Source of the DNA: Bacteroidales bacterium
GTDB lineage: Bacteria; Bacteroidota; Bacteroidia; Bacteroidales; P3
Assembly: GCA_031263015.1 (NCBI GenBank)
Contig: JAISGN010000008.1
Coordinates: forward strand, 310,001 to 374,000
Direction of reading: 5' to 3'
Length of the DNA: 64,000 bases
The translations under genes and the position numbers were made by a program. The notes beneath the pieces are model-generated. The model was not told where the DNA came from and made no database searches. It worked only from the letters and a program-made list of their open reading frames with translations. This document shows, in pieces, positions 1-10,489 of the stretch (the first letter of the stretch is position 1; each line of letters opens with the position of its first letter).

Positions 1-2818
1 CAGGGACGTGAAAGATACAACCGTTACGGCGCAATTTCGTATTAAGCCGACAAGTCTTTATAACGATACGGTAAAACGCCTCATCAATGAAGCGATTGGT
101 GATAATGTGTTCTTCCTTGCTTGGACAACAACTCCCTGGACGCTGCCTTCCAATACGGCTTTGGCGGTCGGCAAAAATATTGATTACGTTTGGGTGAAGA
201 CTTTCAATCCTTACACCTCTCAACCAATGATTGCCGTTCTGGCAAAGGCTCTTCTTAACAATCATTTCCCAGAAAAAAATGCCGAATTAAGTTTTGATGA
301 CTATAAAGCAGGCGATAAAAATATTCCTTTCAGGGTTCTTGCCGAGTGTAAGGGCAAAGATTTGGTCGGAATGGAGTATGAGCAGTTGTTTTCCTTTGTA
401 AGACCGATGTCGGATGCGTTTAGAGTGATATCAGGCGACTATGTAACAACAGAAGACGGCACAGGAATTGTGCATATCGCCCCTACATTCGGAGCAGATG
501 ACGACAGAGTTGCAAAATTAGCCGATATACCGCCGTTAGTCTTGATTGACAAGGAAGGAAAGCGGCAACCGATGGTGGATAAAGCAGGAAAATATTTCTT
601 AATTGAAGATTTGGACGAGGCTTTTGTTGAATCATACGTGAATATTGATGCTTACAGGCTGTATGAAGGGCGTTTTGTGAAAAACGATTACGATAATAAT
701 TTAACAGATAAAGATACTACGCTGGATATTGACCTTTGTGTTGCGTTGAAACAGGACAACAAAGCGTTCAAAATAGAGAAACATACTCACAATTACCCAC
801 ATTGCTGGCGCACGGACAAGCCTGTGCTTTATTATCCTTTGGATTCGTGGTTTATTCGCACAACTGCCATCAAGGACAGGCTGATTGAACTGAATAAGAC
901 GATAAACTGGAAGCCCGAATCAACGGGTAGCGGTCGTTTTGGCAACTGGCTGGAAAATCTTGTGGATTGGAATTTATCGCGTTCAAGATACTGGGGAACG
1001 CCTTTGCCGATTTGGCGTACCGAAGACGGAAAAGAAGAGATTTGCATCAACTCCGTGCAGATGTTAAGCAACGAAATAGAAAATAGTATCAAAGCGGGAT
1101 TTATGCAAACCAACCCTTATGCGGATGTAAGCAACTATGATTCCTATGATTTGCACAGACCATATATAGATAATGTCGTTTTAGTTTCGCCAAACGGCAG
1201 AAAAATGTATCGGGAGGCTGATTTGATTGATGTCTGGTTTGATTCCGGCGCAATGCCTTATGCTCAGGTGCATTTCCCTTTTGAATGTAAGAAGGATGAA
1301 TTGAGCTTTCCTGCCGACTTTATCGCAGAAGGAGTTGATCAAACAAGAGGATGGTTCTTCACTTTGCACGCAATAGCCGCTCTGTGTTTTGATTCCATAG
1401 CCTTTAAGAACGTAGTATCAAACGGATTGGTGCTTGACAAAAACGGAAACAAGATGTCAAAGCGGTTAGGCAACGGAGTAAATCCTTTTGATATGATAGA
1501 AAAATACGGAGCGGACGCAACACGCTGGTATATGATTACAAACTCGCAGCCTTGGGAGAATTTGAAATTTGATGAGGAAGGAATAGATGAGGTAAGACGC
1601 AAATTCTTCGGCACACTCTACAATACATATTCGTTTTTTGCCCTTTATGCAAACATAGACGGCTTTAAGTACGGCGAAAACGACATTCCGCACGCTCAAA
1701 GACCCGAAATAGACCGCTGGATTCTTTCGGAACTCAATTCCTTAGTTGATTTCGTTGATACGAATTACAGCCAATATGAGCCTACAAAGGCAACTCGTGC
1801 CATTGCAACCTTCGTTGATGAATATCTTTCCAACTGGTATGTTCGTTTAAGCAGAAGACGTTTTTGGAAAGGTGAATATTCCAACGACAAAATCTCAGCA
1901 TATCAAACTCTTTACAAATGTCTTGACACTATTGCCAAACTTACGGCTGCCGTTGCTCCGTTTTTTGCCGAGCAACTCTTCTCCGACTTAAACAATGTGA
2001 GCAAAAAAGAGAATGTAACTTCGGTTCATTTGACGGATTTCCCAAAAAGCGATGCGGAAATGATAGATAAAGACCTTGAACAGCGAATGCAGACGGCTCA
2101 AAAGATATGTTCGCTGGTGCTTTCTTTAAGAAAGAGGAACAATTTGAAGGTTCGCCAGCCGCTTTCCAAGATTCTCATCCCTACAAGCAACGAAAATAAA
2201 CGCAGACAGATAGAAAGTGTGAAGAATCTGATATGTTCGGAAGTTAATATCAAGGATGTGGAATTTCTTGATGCGTCTAATGACGTGCTGGTGAAGAAAA
2301 TCAAGGCTAACTACAAGTCTCTCGGTCCTAAATTCGGCAATAAAATGAAGGCTATCGCATCTGCTTTGAGCAATTTCTCACAAGAGGACATTGCAACCAT
2401 AGAAAGCGAAGGCAAATACACGCTTCAAATCAACGATGAGCCGATAGAAATAGTGCTGAACGATGTAGAAATCATCACAGACGACATTCCGGGCTGGTTG
2501 GTTGCTAATGAAGGAAGTTTAACGCTTGCTTTGGACGTAACCATTACAGATTCGTTGCGCTATGAGGGCGTTGCACGGGAGTTAATCAACAGAATCCAAA
2601 ACATAAGGAAACAAAGGGATTTTGCGGTTACTGATAAGATTAAAATAATACTTGAAGACGAGCCGACAATCGCTGATTCCGTTAAATTATTCTCTGATTA
2701 CATTTGCAGTGAAGTGCTGGCTCAAAATCTGGAAATAGCCTCTTGTGTCGATAATCCTACGGAAACCCTTGATGTTATTGAAGGAAAGTCGGTTGCAATC
2801 GCCGTTTCCAAAGCATAA
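1..2818 (+). CDS. ileS: Isoleucyl-tRNA synthetase, 5' end outside window
   Basis: Class Ia aminoacyl-tRNA synthetase that charges tRNA-Ile in the cytoplasm. The reading frame is open from base 2 and the first codons (RDV KDTTV) match the interior of IleRS, so about 190 N-terminal residues including the HIGH motif lie upstream. What remains holds the CP1 editing domain with the TTPWTLPSN motif (near nt 130), the LSRSRYWGTPLPIW segment, the GVDQTRGWF motif, the KMSKR signature at nt 1451-1465 and the C-terminal anticodon-binding region. Total length would fit the roughly 1130-residue Bacteroidota form. The frame is intact to the TAA. The next gene is convergent, 26 nt away. Confidence 0.97.
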   Translation, partial: RDVKDTTVTAQFRIKPTSLYNDTVKRLINEAIGDNVFFLAWTTTPWTLPSNTALAVGKNIDYVWVKTFNPYTSQPMIAVLAKALLNNHFPEKNAELSFDDYKAGDKNIPFRVLAECKGKDLVGMEYEQLFSFVRPMSDAFRVISGDYVTTEDGTGIVHIAPTFGADDDRVAKLADIPPLVLIDKEGKRQPMVDKAGKYFLIEDLDEAFVESYVNIDAYRLYEGRFVKNDYDNNLTDKDTTLDIDLCVALKQDNKAFKIEKHTHNYPHCWRTDKPVLYYPLDSWFIRTTAIKDRLIELNKTINWKPESTGSGRFGNWLENLVDWNLSRSRYWGTPLPIWRTEDGKEEICINSVQMLSNEIENSIKAGFMQTNPYADVSNYDSYDLHRPYIDNVVLVSPNGRKMYREADLIDVWFDSGAMPYAQVHFPFECKKDELSFPADFIAEGVDQTRGWFFTLHAIAALCFDSIAFKNVVSNGLVLDKNGNKMSKRLGNGVNPFDMIEKYGADATRWYMITNSQPWENLKFDEEGIDEVRRKFFGTLYNTYSFFALYANIDGFKYGENDIPHAQRPEIDRWILSELNSLVDFVDTNYSQYEPTKATRAIATFVDEYLSNWYVRLSRRRFWKGEYSNDKISAYQTLYKCLDTIAKLTAAVAPFFAEQLFSDLNNVSKKENVTSVHLTDFPKSDAEMIDKDLEQRMQTAQKICSLVLSLRKRNNLKVRQPLSKILIPTSNENKRRQIESVKNLICSEVNIKDVEFLDASNDVLVKKIKANYKSLGPKFGNKMKAIASALSNFSQEDIATIESEGKYTLQINDEPIEIVLNDVEIITDDIPGWLVANEGSLTLALDVTITDSLRYEGVARELINRIQNIRKQRDFAVTDKIKIILEDEPTIADSVKLFSDYICSEVLAQNLEIASCVDNPTETLDVIEGKSVAIAVSKA

Positions 2819-2844
2819 AACAGCGTAAGAAAAATCTCAAATCA

Positions 2845-5800
2845 TTATCTGAGGACATCAACCGTACCCGTAACATCCATAGTCTTGTCATGGCGAACGG
2901 CTTTGAAGCGATAAAAATATGTTCCTGTAGGAGTGCTGGCGTCAGGCTTCCAAAAATCGGATTCCTTTGAGATGTTCTTGCGATGATACACCAGTTTGCC
3001 GTAGCGATTGTAAATCCAAAGTTCGTTATCCTTGAAGACCGTGTCCTCTATTAAGTTCCGTATGGCAAAAACGTCATTAACGCCATCGTCATTCGCACTT
3101 ATAGCATTCGGAAATGAGATATTATCAACGGTTAAATCAAGAACTATTATGCTGTCGCAGCCATTTGAGGCGACGAAAGTTTGGTTGTAAATACCGGTTT
3201 CGGTTTCCGTGAAGCCATAACGGCTAAAAGTCCTACCCTTATAAATATCTGCTTTAATCGTATCTATATAAACAGGTTTCACAACGAGGTTTAAGATATG
3301 TACGGAGTCGCATCCGTGAATGCTTTGGAAGACTGTGTCATAAATACCCGTAGAATCATATTGCTGTCCGTAGAATTCGTATGTCTCATACTGGCAAATA
3401 GAATCATAAATGGTGTCATGGTACGTAGGATTAACCGTAAGATTGAGATTAATGATTGAATCGCAACCGGCAATGGTCGTAAGGTTTAAATGATACACGC
3501 CACTTATTGTTAGCGGTGTGCCTTCCGGAGCATAATAATCTCCTTCGCAAATGGTATCATAAACATTTATGTTGTTATAATGAGGATTGACGACCACAAT
3601 ACGCTCTGCATTATTGGTGCAACCAAGAGTGTCAAGCACCTGAACAGAATACAATGTAGTATTAAAAGGGCTTACCGTTATGCTTTGAGTTGTTGCGTTT
3701 GTATTCCAAAGATATGTGCCGTACATTGTGGCGGTTAATGTTGTTGATTCGCCGTAGCAAATTGATGTATCGCCGATTATTGACAATGAACCCACAGGAC
3801 TTTCCAAATGAATTATGGTATCCAGAGTATCTACGCAGGAATTGTTGGCAAGACCCGCGATAAGAATGACACGATAGTCGCCACTTGAAGAATAAGTCCG
3901 CGTAAAAGAATTAGAAGATGAAGAATCCCCTTCCAGAAACCATTGTGCCGTTTCACAACTCTCACCCGTAGAATAAAGACCTGATGAATCGGAGGCTACA
4001 TAACTCCTATTGGTGAAAGTAACATTGAATTTGCAATCCTGAAAGGTGTATGTGTAATCAAAATCCGCAATAGGATAGCGATTGCCTGCCGTTGCATTGA
4101 TACGAAATGAGCAAAGAGGATTTTCCAACGAGGTTACAATACAAAAATAATGCTGTGTGCCTTGCGACATAACGTCAAATTGTCGGTCTGTTGATAAGAT
4201 TGTATTTGTGTCAAGTTCATTATACCATTTATAAGCGAAGCCTTCGGGAGCAATAAAGGTATTTGCACTTGATTCTCCGCAGGCAACTGATGTTAATTGC
4301 TTCTTATTGCATTCAAAAACAAAATAAGCATAGCCGTAATGCCCGCTTTCTTTGCAGTCTTTGGTGGTTAATCGCACTTTAATCTTCTTGTTATGGTATG
4401 GAGAGAGATTTAATCCTGCTGCTGTCCAATCTTTCCAACGTACTAAGTTGTCTGCCGAATTCCATCCTTCCATATTTACCCCTGCAACGAACTCTGTCTT
4501 ACCGCAAATGTTATCTATCAGCGTTCCGCTTGAATCTAATATTTCCAAAGTGAAAGAAGGTTGAGTGGTATCCCTGTGTGCAGAGTCGTTTTGCAAGACC
4601 AGAGCATATCTTAACAGCAGAAGGTCAAACATATTGGTATCTACAAAATATGTATATGTCAAACTCTCGCCCTGAGCACCCTTTTCCCAATTGCCAAGCC
4701 TTACAGATGAAGTGTATCCGTCAGGAACAGTTTTAAGATTGTTGCCTGTGCGAGGGTCGGTGGCTAATGTATCGGTATTTACTGTGTGTCGGCTCGTGAT
4801 ATTGTTTGCTCCGTTATTTACTAATGTGTTAAGCTGATAAGGATTGCTGTATGTGCCGATTGTTGGTGTTACATTAGGAGATGTAAGGTTGGTATAATCT
4901 ATACAATTGCCGAAAGTAGTGTAATTAAACCTCTTTCCGTTACAAGTATCTATTGAAGGGCTAAAAGCATGTATCCATATAGTGTAATTTGTCTCGGGAA
5001 TAAGATTGGTGAATGATACCTGATTGCCGGTAACCGTATCTACATCTATAAGAAGCGTATCATTCTGATAAAGTAGTACCATCCAGGACAAAGTATCTTC
5101 GTCATTAGACCACGTAATACTGATTTGATTTGTGGTTATCATTACCTGATTAATAACGTCTGCCAGAGGCAGCGGACAATCATCGCAAACGAAAGTAATA
5201 GTGTTAGTGCCCTGCGTGCATATCTGGTCAAAGGGCAAGTTATGGCAGTTATTGAATACAATAACGGCATAAGCAGTGTCACAGGTATCGGTAATTACGC
5301 CCGGAATAATTACGAAATTCGTATCAATATTATCTATCGTGCTCCCATTAGGGGCAATAATCGTCCATACAAGCGTATCCGACTGCTCTGTCCATTGAAC
5401 AAGAAGATCCGAACCATTAATCACACTCATGGAAGTAATGTTTGGAACAGAACAAAGGCAATGTAGCCACGTACTTTGAGGTGGTTCCGGTCTGTCATCG
5501 CAATCGGTATTGCTGCAAGGCGTTATAACCTTAAAAATATAAGTATGGCAATGCTCCAATGTAGCGAATATCGTATCCAAACCGGTTATCATCACCGTAT
5601 CAGGCTCAATAGGCTGCACAGACGCATCCCAATAAACCAGCATATAAGTTCCTACGCCTGGGACAGAATCCCATGAGACTCTGATACTGTCTTCCATTTC
5701 TTCAATAGGAATGTTTGAACTCGTGTCATCAGTGTATGGGGCAACGGTTATTGATGGCGGATGGCAACGACAAGGATTCATTATCGCCCTTGTTGTCGGC

Positions 5801-6525
5801 AGGCTTGTACAAGGATGACATACATCCGCATCCATATATTCCGTTGGAAAGACCTGCACCATTACCGTATCGCATGTGCTAAATCCCGACACATAAAAAG
5901 AATCTACGGCATGGACAGGTGTTAAGGTTGCCTGCGAAAGGTCGCTTACATCGGCACCGCTTGGGAAAACCGCAACGGTATAGTCATCTATCCCTGCAAT
6001 CAAGCCCCATCGTACATAGAAACTGCTATCCGACTGATAGCAATTGGCTTCTGCTTCTGCGTCATGGAAGTTATCCGCAAATAAACCGCTAACCATGGGC
6101 GGAGGTATCCTGCATGAAGTTAAGTGAATCTCAAATCCCGAATGCGGAGTGCCGCCATCATTACTGAAAACGATACGTACTTCCCTTGAACAGAGGATAC
6201 CGGAAAATGTTCCGACACTATCATACGTTCCTTTGCTGAAAATCAGTTGTCCGTTGCTGCCGTTGTAAATTTTAAACGAAGATTGCAGACCGGGTTCTAT
6301 GTCATACGAAACCTCAACGTTGAAATATCTGCCGGGGGAGGCTGTTGAGACAATCATTGTGCCGTTTGAGTGTGAGCCGTAATTGCCTGATTGTCCTCCA
6401 TCGTCATAAACCCAACATTCATCGGTTGAATATGAAACTTGTCCTTGGGTCGGCATATTGTATTGTTGCGCCGATGCCGAAAAGACAAAGATTAGTCCGA
6501 ATATTAAGCCCGTTAATTGTTTCAT
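2845..6525 (-). CDS. Large secreted T9SS type-B protein with CUB-like, FN3-like and PKD-like regions
   Basis: A 1226-residue exported protein. Residues 1-19 form a signal peptide (MKQLTGLIFGLIFVFSASA). Residues 30-130 resemble a CUB domain (CWVYDDGGQSGNYGS start). Several FN3-like segments follow to about residue 540, and a PKD-like segment lies near 820-905. Three consecutive repeats ending GCDSI/V-hydrophobic lie around 990-1120. The last 90 residues (FPNAISANDDGVNDVF ... WNRYGKLVY-like ... GTYFYRF) are the gliding-motility/CHU C-terminal domain (TIGR04131), the type-B T9SS sorting signal. It is probably a cell-surface adhesin or matrix protein. No enzymatic domain is visible, so the ligand is unknown. 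It is a single-gene unit with its own promoter. Confidence 0.9.
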   Translation of the reverse strand: MKQLTGLIFGLIFVFSASAQQYNMPTQGQVSYSTDECWVYDDGGQSGNYGSHSNGTMIVSTASPGRYFNVEVSYDIEPGLQSSFKIYNGSNGQLIFSKGTYDSVGTFSGILCSREVRIVFSNDGGTPHSGFEIHLTSCRIPPPMVSGLFADNFHDAEAEANCYQSDSSFYVRWGLIAGIDDYTVAVFPSGADVSDLSQATLTPVHAVDSFYVSGFSTCDTVMVQVFPTEYMDADVCHPCTSLPTTRAIMNPCRCHPPSITVAPYTDDTSSNIPIEEMEDSIRVSWDSVPGVGTYMLVYWDASVQPIEPDTVMITGLDTIFATLEHCHTYIFKVITPCSNTDCDDRPEPPQSTWLHCLCSVPNITSMSVINGSDLLVQWTEQSDTLVWTIIAPNGSTIDNIDTNFVIIPGVITDTCDTAYAVIVFNNCHNLPFDQICTQGTNTITFVCDDCPLPLADVINQVMITTNQISITWSNDEDTLSWMVLLYQNDTLLIDVDTVTGNQVSFTNLIPETNYTIWIHAFSPSIDTCNGKRFNYTTFGNCIDYTNLTSPNVTPTIGTYSNPYQLNTLVNNGANNITSRHTVNTDTLATDPRTGNNLKTVPDGYTSSVRLGNWEKGAQGESLTYTYFVDTNMFDLLLLRYALVLQNDSAHRDTTQPSFTLEILDSSGTLIDNICGKTEFVAGVNMEGWNSADNLVRWKDWTAAGLNLSPYHNKKIKVRLTTKDCKESGHYGYAYFVFECNKKQLTSVACGESSANTFIAPEGFAYKWYNELDTNTILSTDRQFDVMSQGTQHYFCIVTSLENPLCSFRINATAGNRYPIADFDYTYTFQDCKFNVTFTNRSYVASDSSGLYSTGESCETAQWFLEGDSSSSNSFTRTYSSSGDYRVILIAGLANNSCVDTLDTIIHLESPVGSLSIIGDTSICYGESTTLTATMYGTYLWNTNATTQSITVSPFNTTLYSVQVLDTLGCTNNAERIVVVNPHYNNINVYDTICEGDYYAPEGTPLTISGVYHLNLTTIAGCDSIINLNLTVNPTYHDTIYDSICQYETYEFYGQQYDSTGIYDTVFQSIHGCDSVHILNLVVKPVYIDTIKADIYKGRTFSRYGFTETETGIYNQTFVASNGCDSIIVLDLTVDNISFPNAISANDDGVNDVFAIRNLIEDTVFKDNELWIYNRYGKLVYHRKNISKESDFWKPDASTPTGTYFYRFKAVRHDKTMDVTGTVDVLR

Positions 6526-6544
6526 AGTTAAAGTATCAAGGCAA

Positions 6545-6552
6545 CAAAAGTA
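6545..6552 (-). promoter_or_regulatory. -7 box of the T9SS type-B adhesin gene
   Basis: Minus strand reads TACTTTTG, matching the Bacteroidota TAnnTTTG -7 box, 20 nt upstream of the ATG at 6525. Confidence 0.55.
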
Positions 6553-6672
6553 ATATATTTTTTGAAGATACGCAATATTATTGAAAAAAAACTAACAAAA
6601 ATCATAATTTTTATACATCTCGGTGTGCGTTGTAATGCTTATATAATCAGCAATCCCTGCTTGGTCAAATTG

Positions 6673-6756
6673 AAAGCCTGTTTCATTTTCACCAAATCAG
6701 GTTTCAGCCGCACGAAAGGCTGTTTGAGGAAAATGAAACAGGCTTTGATGAAAATA
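6673..6756. repeat. 21-bp unit array (4 units)
   Basis: Four contiguous 21-bp units start at 6673, 6694, 6715 and 6736. They begin AAAGCCTGTTT, AAATCAGGTTT, AAAGGCTGTTT and AAACAGGCTTT, so the later units partly complement the earlier ones and can pair. A short relative of the palindromic companion module (CGGTGTGCG) lies at 6621-6629. The array sits between the divergent adhesin and argF promoters. Confidence 0.8.
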
Positions 6757-6761
6757 ATTTG

Positions 6762-6769
6762 TACTTTTG
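6762..6769 (+). promoter_or_regulatory. -7 box of argF
   Basis: TACTTTTG matches TAnnTTTG, 33 nt before the argF start codon. The last repeat unit ends 5 nt upstream, so the -33 region lies inside the 21-bp array. Confidence 0.6.
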
Positions 6770-6802
6770 CAGCCTGAAATCAAAATAAAAAATAACGAAA
6801 CT

Positions 6803-7804
6803 ATGGCTTTTAATTTACGAAACAGAAGTTTTTTGAAGTTATTGGACTTCTCACCAAAAGAAATTCAATACCTATTGGATTTATCCGCCGATTTGAAAAA
6901 GGCAAAATACACAGGAACGGAACAAAAGCGTCTTGAAGGCAAGAATATTGTGCTGTTGTTTGAAAAAGACTCAACCCGCACGCGCTGTGCCTTTGAAGTA
7001 GGGGCATTAGACCAGGGAGCGCATGTAACATATCTTGGTCCCAGCGGCTCGCAAATGGGCAAGAAAGAGTCCATGAAAGATACGGCTCGCGTATTGGGAA
7101 GAATGTATGACGGCATAGAGTATAGGGGTTACGACCAATCAACAGTTGAGGCGTTGGCAGCCTATTCGGGCGTACCGGTATGGAATGGTCTTACCACCGA
7201 GTTTCATCCTACGCAGATTTTAGCCGACTTCCTTACTATGAAAGAACATAGCGATAAGCCGTTAAATCAAGTTGCGTTCTGCTATCTTGGAGATGCTCGC
7301 AACAATATGGGTAACTCTCTTATGGTTGGTGCTGCGAAGATGGGGATGGACTTTCGCGCTGCCGCCCCAAAAGATTGCCAGCCATCGGAAGAGTTAGTGG
7401 CTAAATGCAGAGAAATAGCCAAAGAGACCGGAGCAAAGATTACCATCACCGATAATGTTGAGCAAGCGGTGAAAGGAGTTGATTTCTTATACACTGATGT
7501 TTGGGTTTCAATGGGAGAGCCTGACGAAGTATGGGAAAAAAGAATCAATCTGCTTAAACCTTATCAGGTAAATATGGATGTTGTTCGCAAGACGGGCAAT
7601 CCAAATGTTAAATTCTTGCATTGTCTTCCTGCTTTCCACAATCTTGAAACGGAAGTCGGCAGACAAATCCACAAGAAATTCGGACTTGATGCGATGGAGG
7701 TTACTGAGGAGGTTTTTGAAAGCAAAATGTCAATTGTTTTTGACGAAGCAGAGAACCGACTTCATACTATCAAGGCTGTAATGGTTGCCACATTGGGTAA
7801 ATAG
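6803..7804 (+). CDS. argF: Ornithine carbamoyltransferase
   Basis: Transfers a carbamoyl group between carbamoyl phosphate and ornithine to make citrulline. Motifs seen: the carbamoyl-phosphate-binding STRT at residues 57-60, HPTQ, the ornithine-side VSMGE loop and the catalytic HCLPAF. The start at 6803 ([10 protein letters not shown]) gives 333 residues, the usual family length; an in-frame upstream ATG at 6767 falls in the promoter and is rejected. The sequence is of the E. coli ArgF/ArcB type, and the SMG loop argues against the succinylornithine enzyme known in Bacteroides. No other arginine genes are adjacent, so anabolic or catabolic direction cannot be decided here. Confidence 0.93.
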   Translation: MAFNLRNRSFLKLLDFSPKEIQYLLDLSADLKKAKYTGTEQKRLEGKNIVLLFEKDSTRTRCAFEVGALDQGAHVTYLGPSGSQMGKKESMKDTARVLGRMYDGIEYRGYDQSTVEALAAYSGVPVWNGLTTEFHPTQILADFLTMKEHSDKPLNQVAFCYLGDARNNMGNSLMVGAAKMGMDFRAAAPKDCQPSEELVAKCREIAKETGAKITITDNVEQAVKGVDFLYTDVWVSMGEPDEVWEKRINLLKPYQVNMDVVRKTGNPNVKFLHCLPAFHNLETEVGRQIHKKFGLDAMEVTEEVFESKMSIVFDEAENRLHTIKAVMVATLGK

Positions 7805-7828
7805 AACCTTATAGCATATTAACAAAAT

Positions 7829-7862
7829 AAAACGGCGTTTCATTGATTTGAAACGCCGTTTT
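7829..7862 (+). terminator. Rho-independent terminator, bidirectional
   Basis: Perfect 14-bp inverted repeat: AAAACGGCGTTTCA at 7829-7842 and TGAAACGCCGTTTT at 7849-7862, with a 6-nt loop and T-rich flank. It lies between convergent argF and ung and could serve both. Confidence 0.88.
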
Positions 7863-7891
7863 ATTTTATTATTACTTGCTTTCATTATACG

Positions 7892-8578
7892 CTAACGGCT
7901 GTTCGGCAGCGACCAATCTATCTCCGCAATATTGTTTTGGCGTAAGTATTCATTGGTACGGCTGAAAGGACGTGAGGAAAAGAAGCCTTGATATGCCGAA
8001 AGGGGCGAAGGATGTGCGGAAGCAATGATGCAGTGCTTTGAAGTGTCAATAAAGGAGCGTTTTGATTGAGCAAATGCCCCCCAAAGGATGAATACGAGAT
8101 GTTCTTTGTAGTAAGAAAGGTAGCGAATCGCCGAATCGGTAAAATAATTCCAGCCTATATTTTTATGAGATGCGGGACTGTTTTCTCTAACGGTGAGTAT
8201 GGAGTTAAGAAGCATAACTCCCTGCTTAGCCCATGAAGAAAGGTCGCCGCAAGATGAGACAGGAATATTCAAATCGCTTGCAATCTCCTTAAAGATGTTT
8301 TGTAAGGATGGCGGCAAACGAACTCCCGACCGAACGGAAAAAGACAAGCCGTGAGCCTGCCCTTGTCCGTGATACGGGTCTTGCCCTATGATTACGACCT
8401 TTGTTTGATGGAAACCGCACAAACGAAATGCGGTGAAAACATCTTCCTCTTTTGGGAAAATATTGTATCGTTTGCGTTCATTATCAACAAGGACGGATAG
8501 AGTAGAAAAGTAATCCTTTTTGCTTTCGTTTGCAAACCATGCAGCCCAATCGGAGTTGGTAAAAACAGATGTATCCAT
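7892..8578 (-). CDS. ung: Uracil-DNA glycosylase
   Basis: Family 1 UDG that removes uracil from DNA and starts base-excision repair. The water-activating motif GQDPYHGQGQAHG (catalytic Asp67) and the C-terminal HPSPLSAYQGF motif (catalytic His, DNA-intercalation loop) are both intact. The length of 228 residues is normal. The start codon lies 2 nt after the ctpA stop, so the two genes are very likely co-transcribed from the ctpA promoter. Confidence 0.96.
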   Translation of the reverse strand: MDTSVFTNSDWAAWFANESKKDYFSTLSVLVDNERKRYNIFPKEEDVFTAFRLCGFHQTKVVIIGQDPYHGQGQAHGLSFSVRSGVRLPPSLQNIFKEIASDLNIPVSSCGDLSSWAKQGVMLLNSILTVRENSPASHKNIGWNYFTDSAIRYLSYYKEHLVFILWGAFAQSKRSFIDTSKHCIIASAHPSPLSAYQGFFSSRPFSRTNEYLRQNNIAEIDWSLPNSR

Positions 8579-8580
8579 TA

Positions 8581-10353
8581 TTATTTCACAAGCGGCTTTA
8601 AGAGTCTTTCGTATTCCTTTTTGTCGTGCATAACCTCAATTGCTTTTTGCAAACATTCGTCATCGGTTCGCATTACCATATAATAATAAGAGAATCCGTA
8701 AAGACTACGAGCCAAAATAGCCTTCAAGGTTAATGAAATGTATTTGTCCGAGCGCTGATTCATATCCTGCATACGTTTATCCTCACTTGCCGACGACGAA
8801 TCAACCTTTTGAGAAAATTCTTTGCTGTCAAAAAGATATTTAGCGTAAGATTCATAAGAATGAAAGTTGATTGTGCTGTCTTTAAGCTGGTCTTTGAGAT
8901 AATTATACACTATATTATTAACCCATTCCTTCTTAATATTATTCGGTTCTACGCCTTCTTTTTTCGCATACTTCACAAACTCGGGCATAATATCAAGCTT
9001 GTCGTAAGCCTTATCAAAGTCCTCAAATTTAGGATAGGCTTTAAGGATTTTTTCTCTGTTGTTTTCCGCCCACTTTACGGCGAAAGAATTGAATACTCCT
9101 TTGGAACGCAAATTTATAAGATAGTCCGAAGCCCGTGCGGTATCCATCGGCACAAATACATCGGGCATTATGCCTCCTCCTCCATAGACTGTGCGTTTGT
9201 TATTGGTGTAATAATGTAAAGAATCTGGGAAAGTAATGGAATCAGCCGAGCGAAACTCACCATGATTGTAGCGTTTAGCGAAATCATTATAGTAATCCTC
9301 TACACCCTTAGCATAAGATTTCTGAATGCAACGCCCTGACGGGGTATAATAACGAGAGGTCGTCAAACGGATTTGAGAGCCGTCGGGAAGATTCATTGGT
9401 CTTTGCACAAGCCCTTTGCCGAAAGAGCGTCTTCCTATGACCACTCCCCTATCCCAATCCTGAATTGCTCCCGATACTATTTCGGATGCCGATGCGGAAT
9501 ATTCGTCTATCAGCACTATAAGCTTGCCGTCTTCAAATACTCCTTTGGTTGAGGCGGTTAAATCCTGACGTGGTGATTTTGAACCTTCGGTATAAACCAG
9601 CAATTTCTTACCGCTAAGAAATTCATCGCAGATGCGGAACGCCGTTTCAAGGTATCCGCCCCCGTTTGCACGAAGGTCAAAAATCAAATCTTTCATTCCC
9701 TGTTTTTTTAAGTCGGCTATGGCTTCTCTTAGTTCTTCATCGGATTTTTGTGCAAAGCGATCCAGACGTATATAGCCCGTTGCTTTATCTATCATAAAGT
9801 ATGTATCTATGCTTTTTATAGGAATTTTATCTCTTATGATGTTAAAAACTATCGGTTCTTGCCTTCCTGCTCTTAAAACAGTTATTGAAACTTTTGTTCC
9901 TTTGTTGCCTCGCAAGTGTTTATAGACCCAGTCGTTTTTTATGCTGTCGCCCGTAGCCATATTGCTATCTACCTTTATTATCTTGTCCGAAGACATCACT
10001 CCAACCTTTTCAGAAGGTCCTCCTCTTATCACATCAACAACACGGATTGTGTCATCGGTGATTTGAAACGACACTCCAATGCCGTCAAAGTTGCCCACAA
10101 GCGGTTCATTCATCTTTTGCACCTCATCTTTTGAGATATAAACCGAATGAGGGTCTAATTCCTTTAACATAGATATTATTCCCTTTTCGGCAATCTTTGC
10201 AAGGTCGGTACTATCCACATAATTAAAGCGGATATAGTTGATAAGGTAGTTTAGTTTTGCATCTGTAGCCCGCTGCTCTTCAACACTCACTTGTTGAGAG
10301 TTTGCTATCAACGTGCCAAAGAGCAACATAATGAGAATTATATGTTTCTTCAT
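8581..10353 (-). CDS. ctpA: C-terminal processing protease, S41 family
   Basis: Periplasmic serine protease of the S41A/CtpA group, 590 residues. Residues 1-18 are a signal peptide (MKKHIILIMLLFGTLIANS). A PDZ domain (GNFDGIGVSFQ) starts near residue 85. The catalytic Ser (SASASE, about 290) and Lys (FGKGLVQ, about 313) of the S41 dyad are present. I chose the ATG at 10353 because it opens directly on the signal peptide; an upstream ATG at 10383 would add ten residues before it. A C-terminal extension of about 200 residues is typical for the Bacteroidota forms. Its substrates are not evident here. Confidence 0.93.
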   Translation of the reverse strand: MKKHIILIMLLFGTLIANSQQVSVEEQRATDAKLNYLINYIRFNYVDSTDLAKIAEKGIISMLKELDPHSVYISKDEVQKMNEPLVGNFDGIGVSFQITDDTIRVVDVIRGGPSEKVGVMSSDKIIKVDSNMATGDSIKNDWVYKHLRGNKGTKVSITVLRAGRQEPIVFNIIRDKIPIKSIDTYFMIDKATGYIRLDRFAQKSDEELREAIADLKKQGMKDLIFDLRANGGGYLETAFRICDEFLSGKKLLVYTEGSKSPRQDLTASTKGVFEDGKLIVLIDEYSASASEIVSGAIQDWDRGVVIGRRSFGKGLVQRPMNLPDGSQIRLTTSRYYTPSGRCIQKSYAKGVEDYYNDFAKRYNHGEFRSADSITFPDSLHYYTNNKRTVYGGGGIMPDVFVPMDTARASDYLINLRSKGVFNSFAVKWAENNREKILKAYPKFEDFDKAYDKLDIMPEFVKYAKKEGVEPNNIKKEWVNNIVYNYLKDQLKDSTINFHSYESYAKYLFDSKEFSQKVDSSSASEDKRMQDMNQRSDKYISLTLKAILARSLYGFSYYYMVMRTDDECLQKAIEVMHDKKEYERLLKPLVK

Positions 10354-10423
10354 AGCTAAATAAGATTGATTTATTTCTGTCATTTCTACTTTTGAATTGA
10401 TTATAATTAGGAAAAATTTTGTA

Positions 10424-10431
10424 CAAAAATA
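10424..10431 (-). promoter_or_regulatory. -7 box of ctpA-ung
   Basis: Minus strand reads TATTTTTG (TAnnTTTG). It is divergent from the lepB promoter 20 nt away. Confidence 0.55.
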
Positions 10432-10451
10432 CTACATTCAAATAAATTCAG

Positions 10452-10459
10452 TATCTTTG
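10452..10459 (+). promoter_or_regulatory. -7 box of lepB and the response regulator
   Basis: TATCTTTG, the preferred Bacteroidota -7 sequence, 30 nt before the lepB ATG. Confidence 0.65.
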
Positions 10460-10489
10460 CAAATGTATTTTTTAGAAAATTTTTATTAA

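Noticed and set aside
5125-5676. Plus-strand ORFs inside the type-B adhesin gene
   Set aside because: Shadow frames of a repetitive coding region with no family features.
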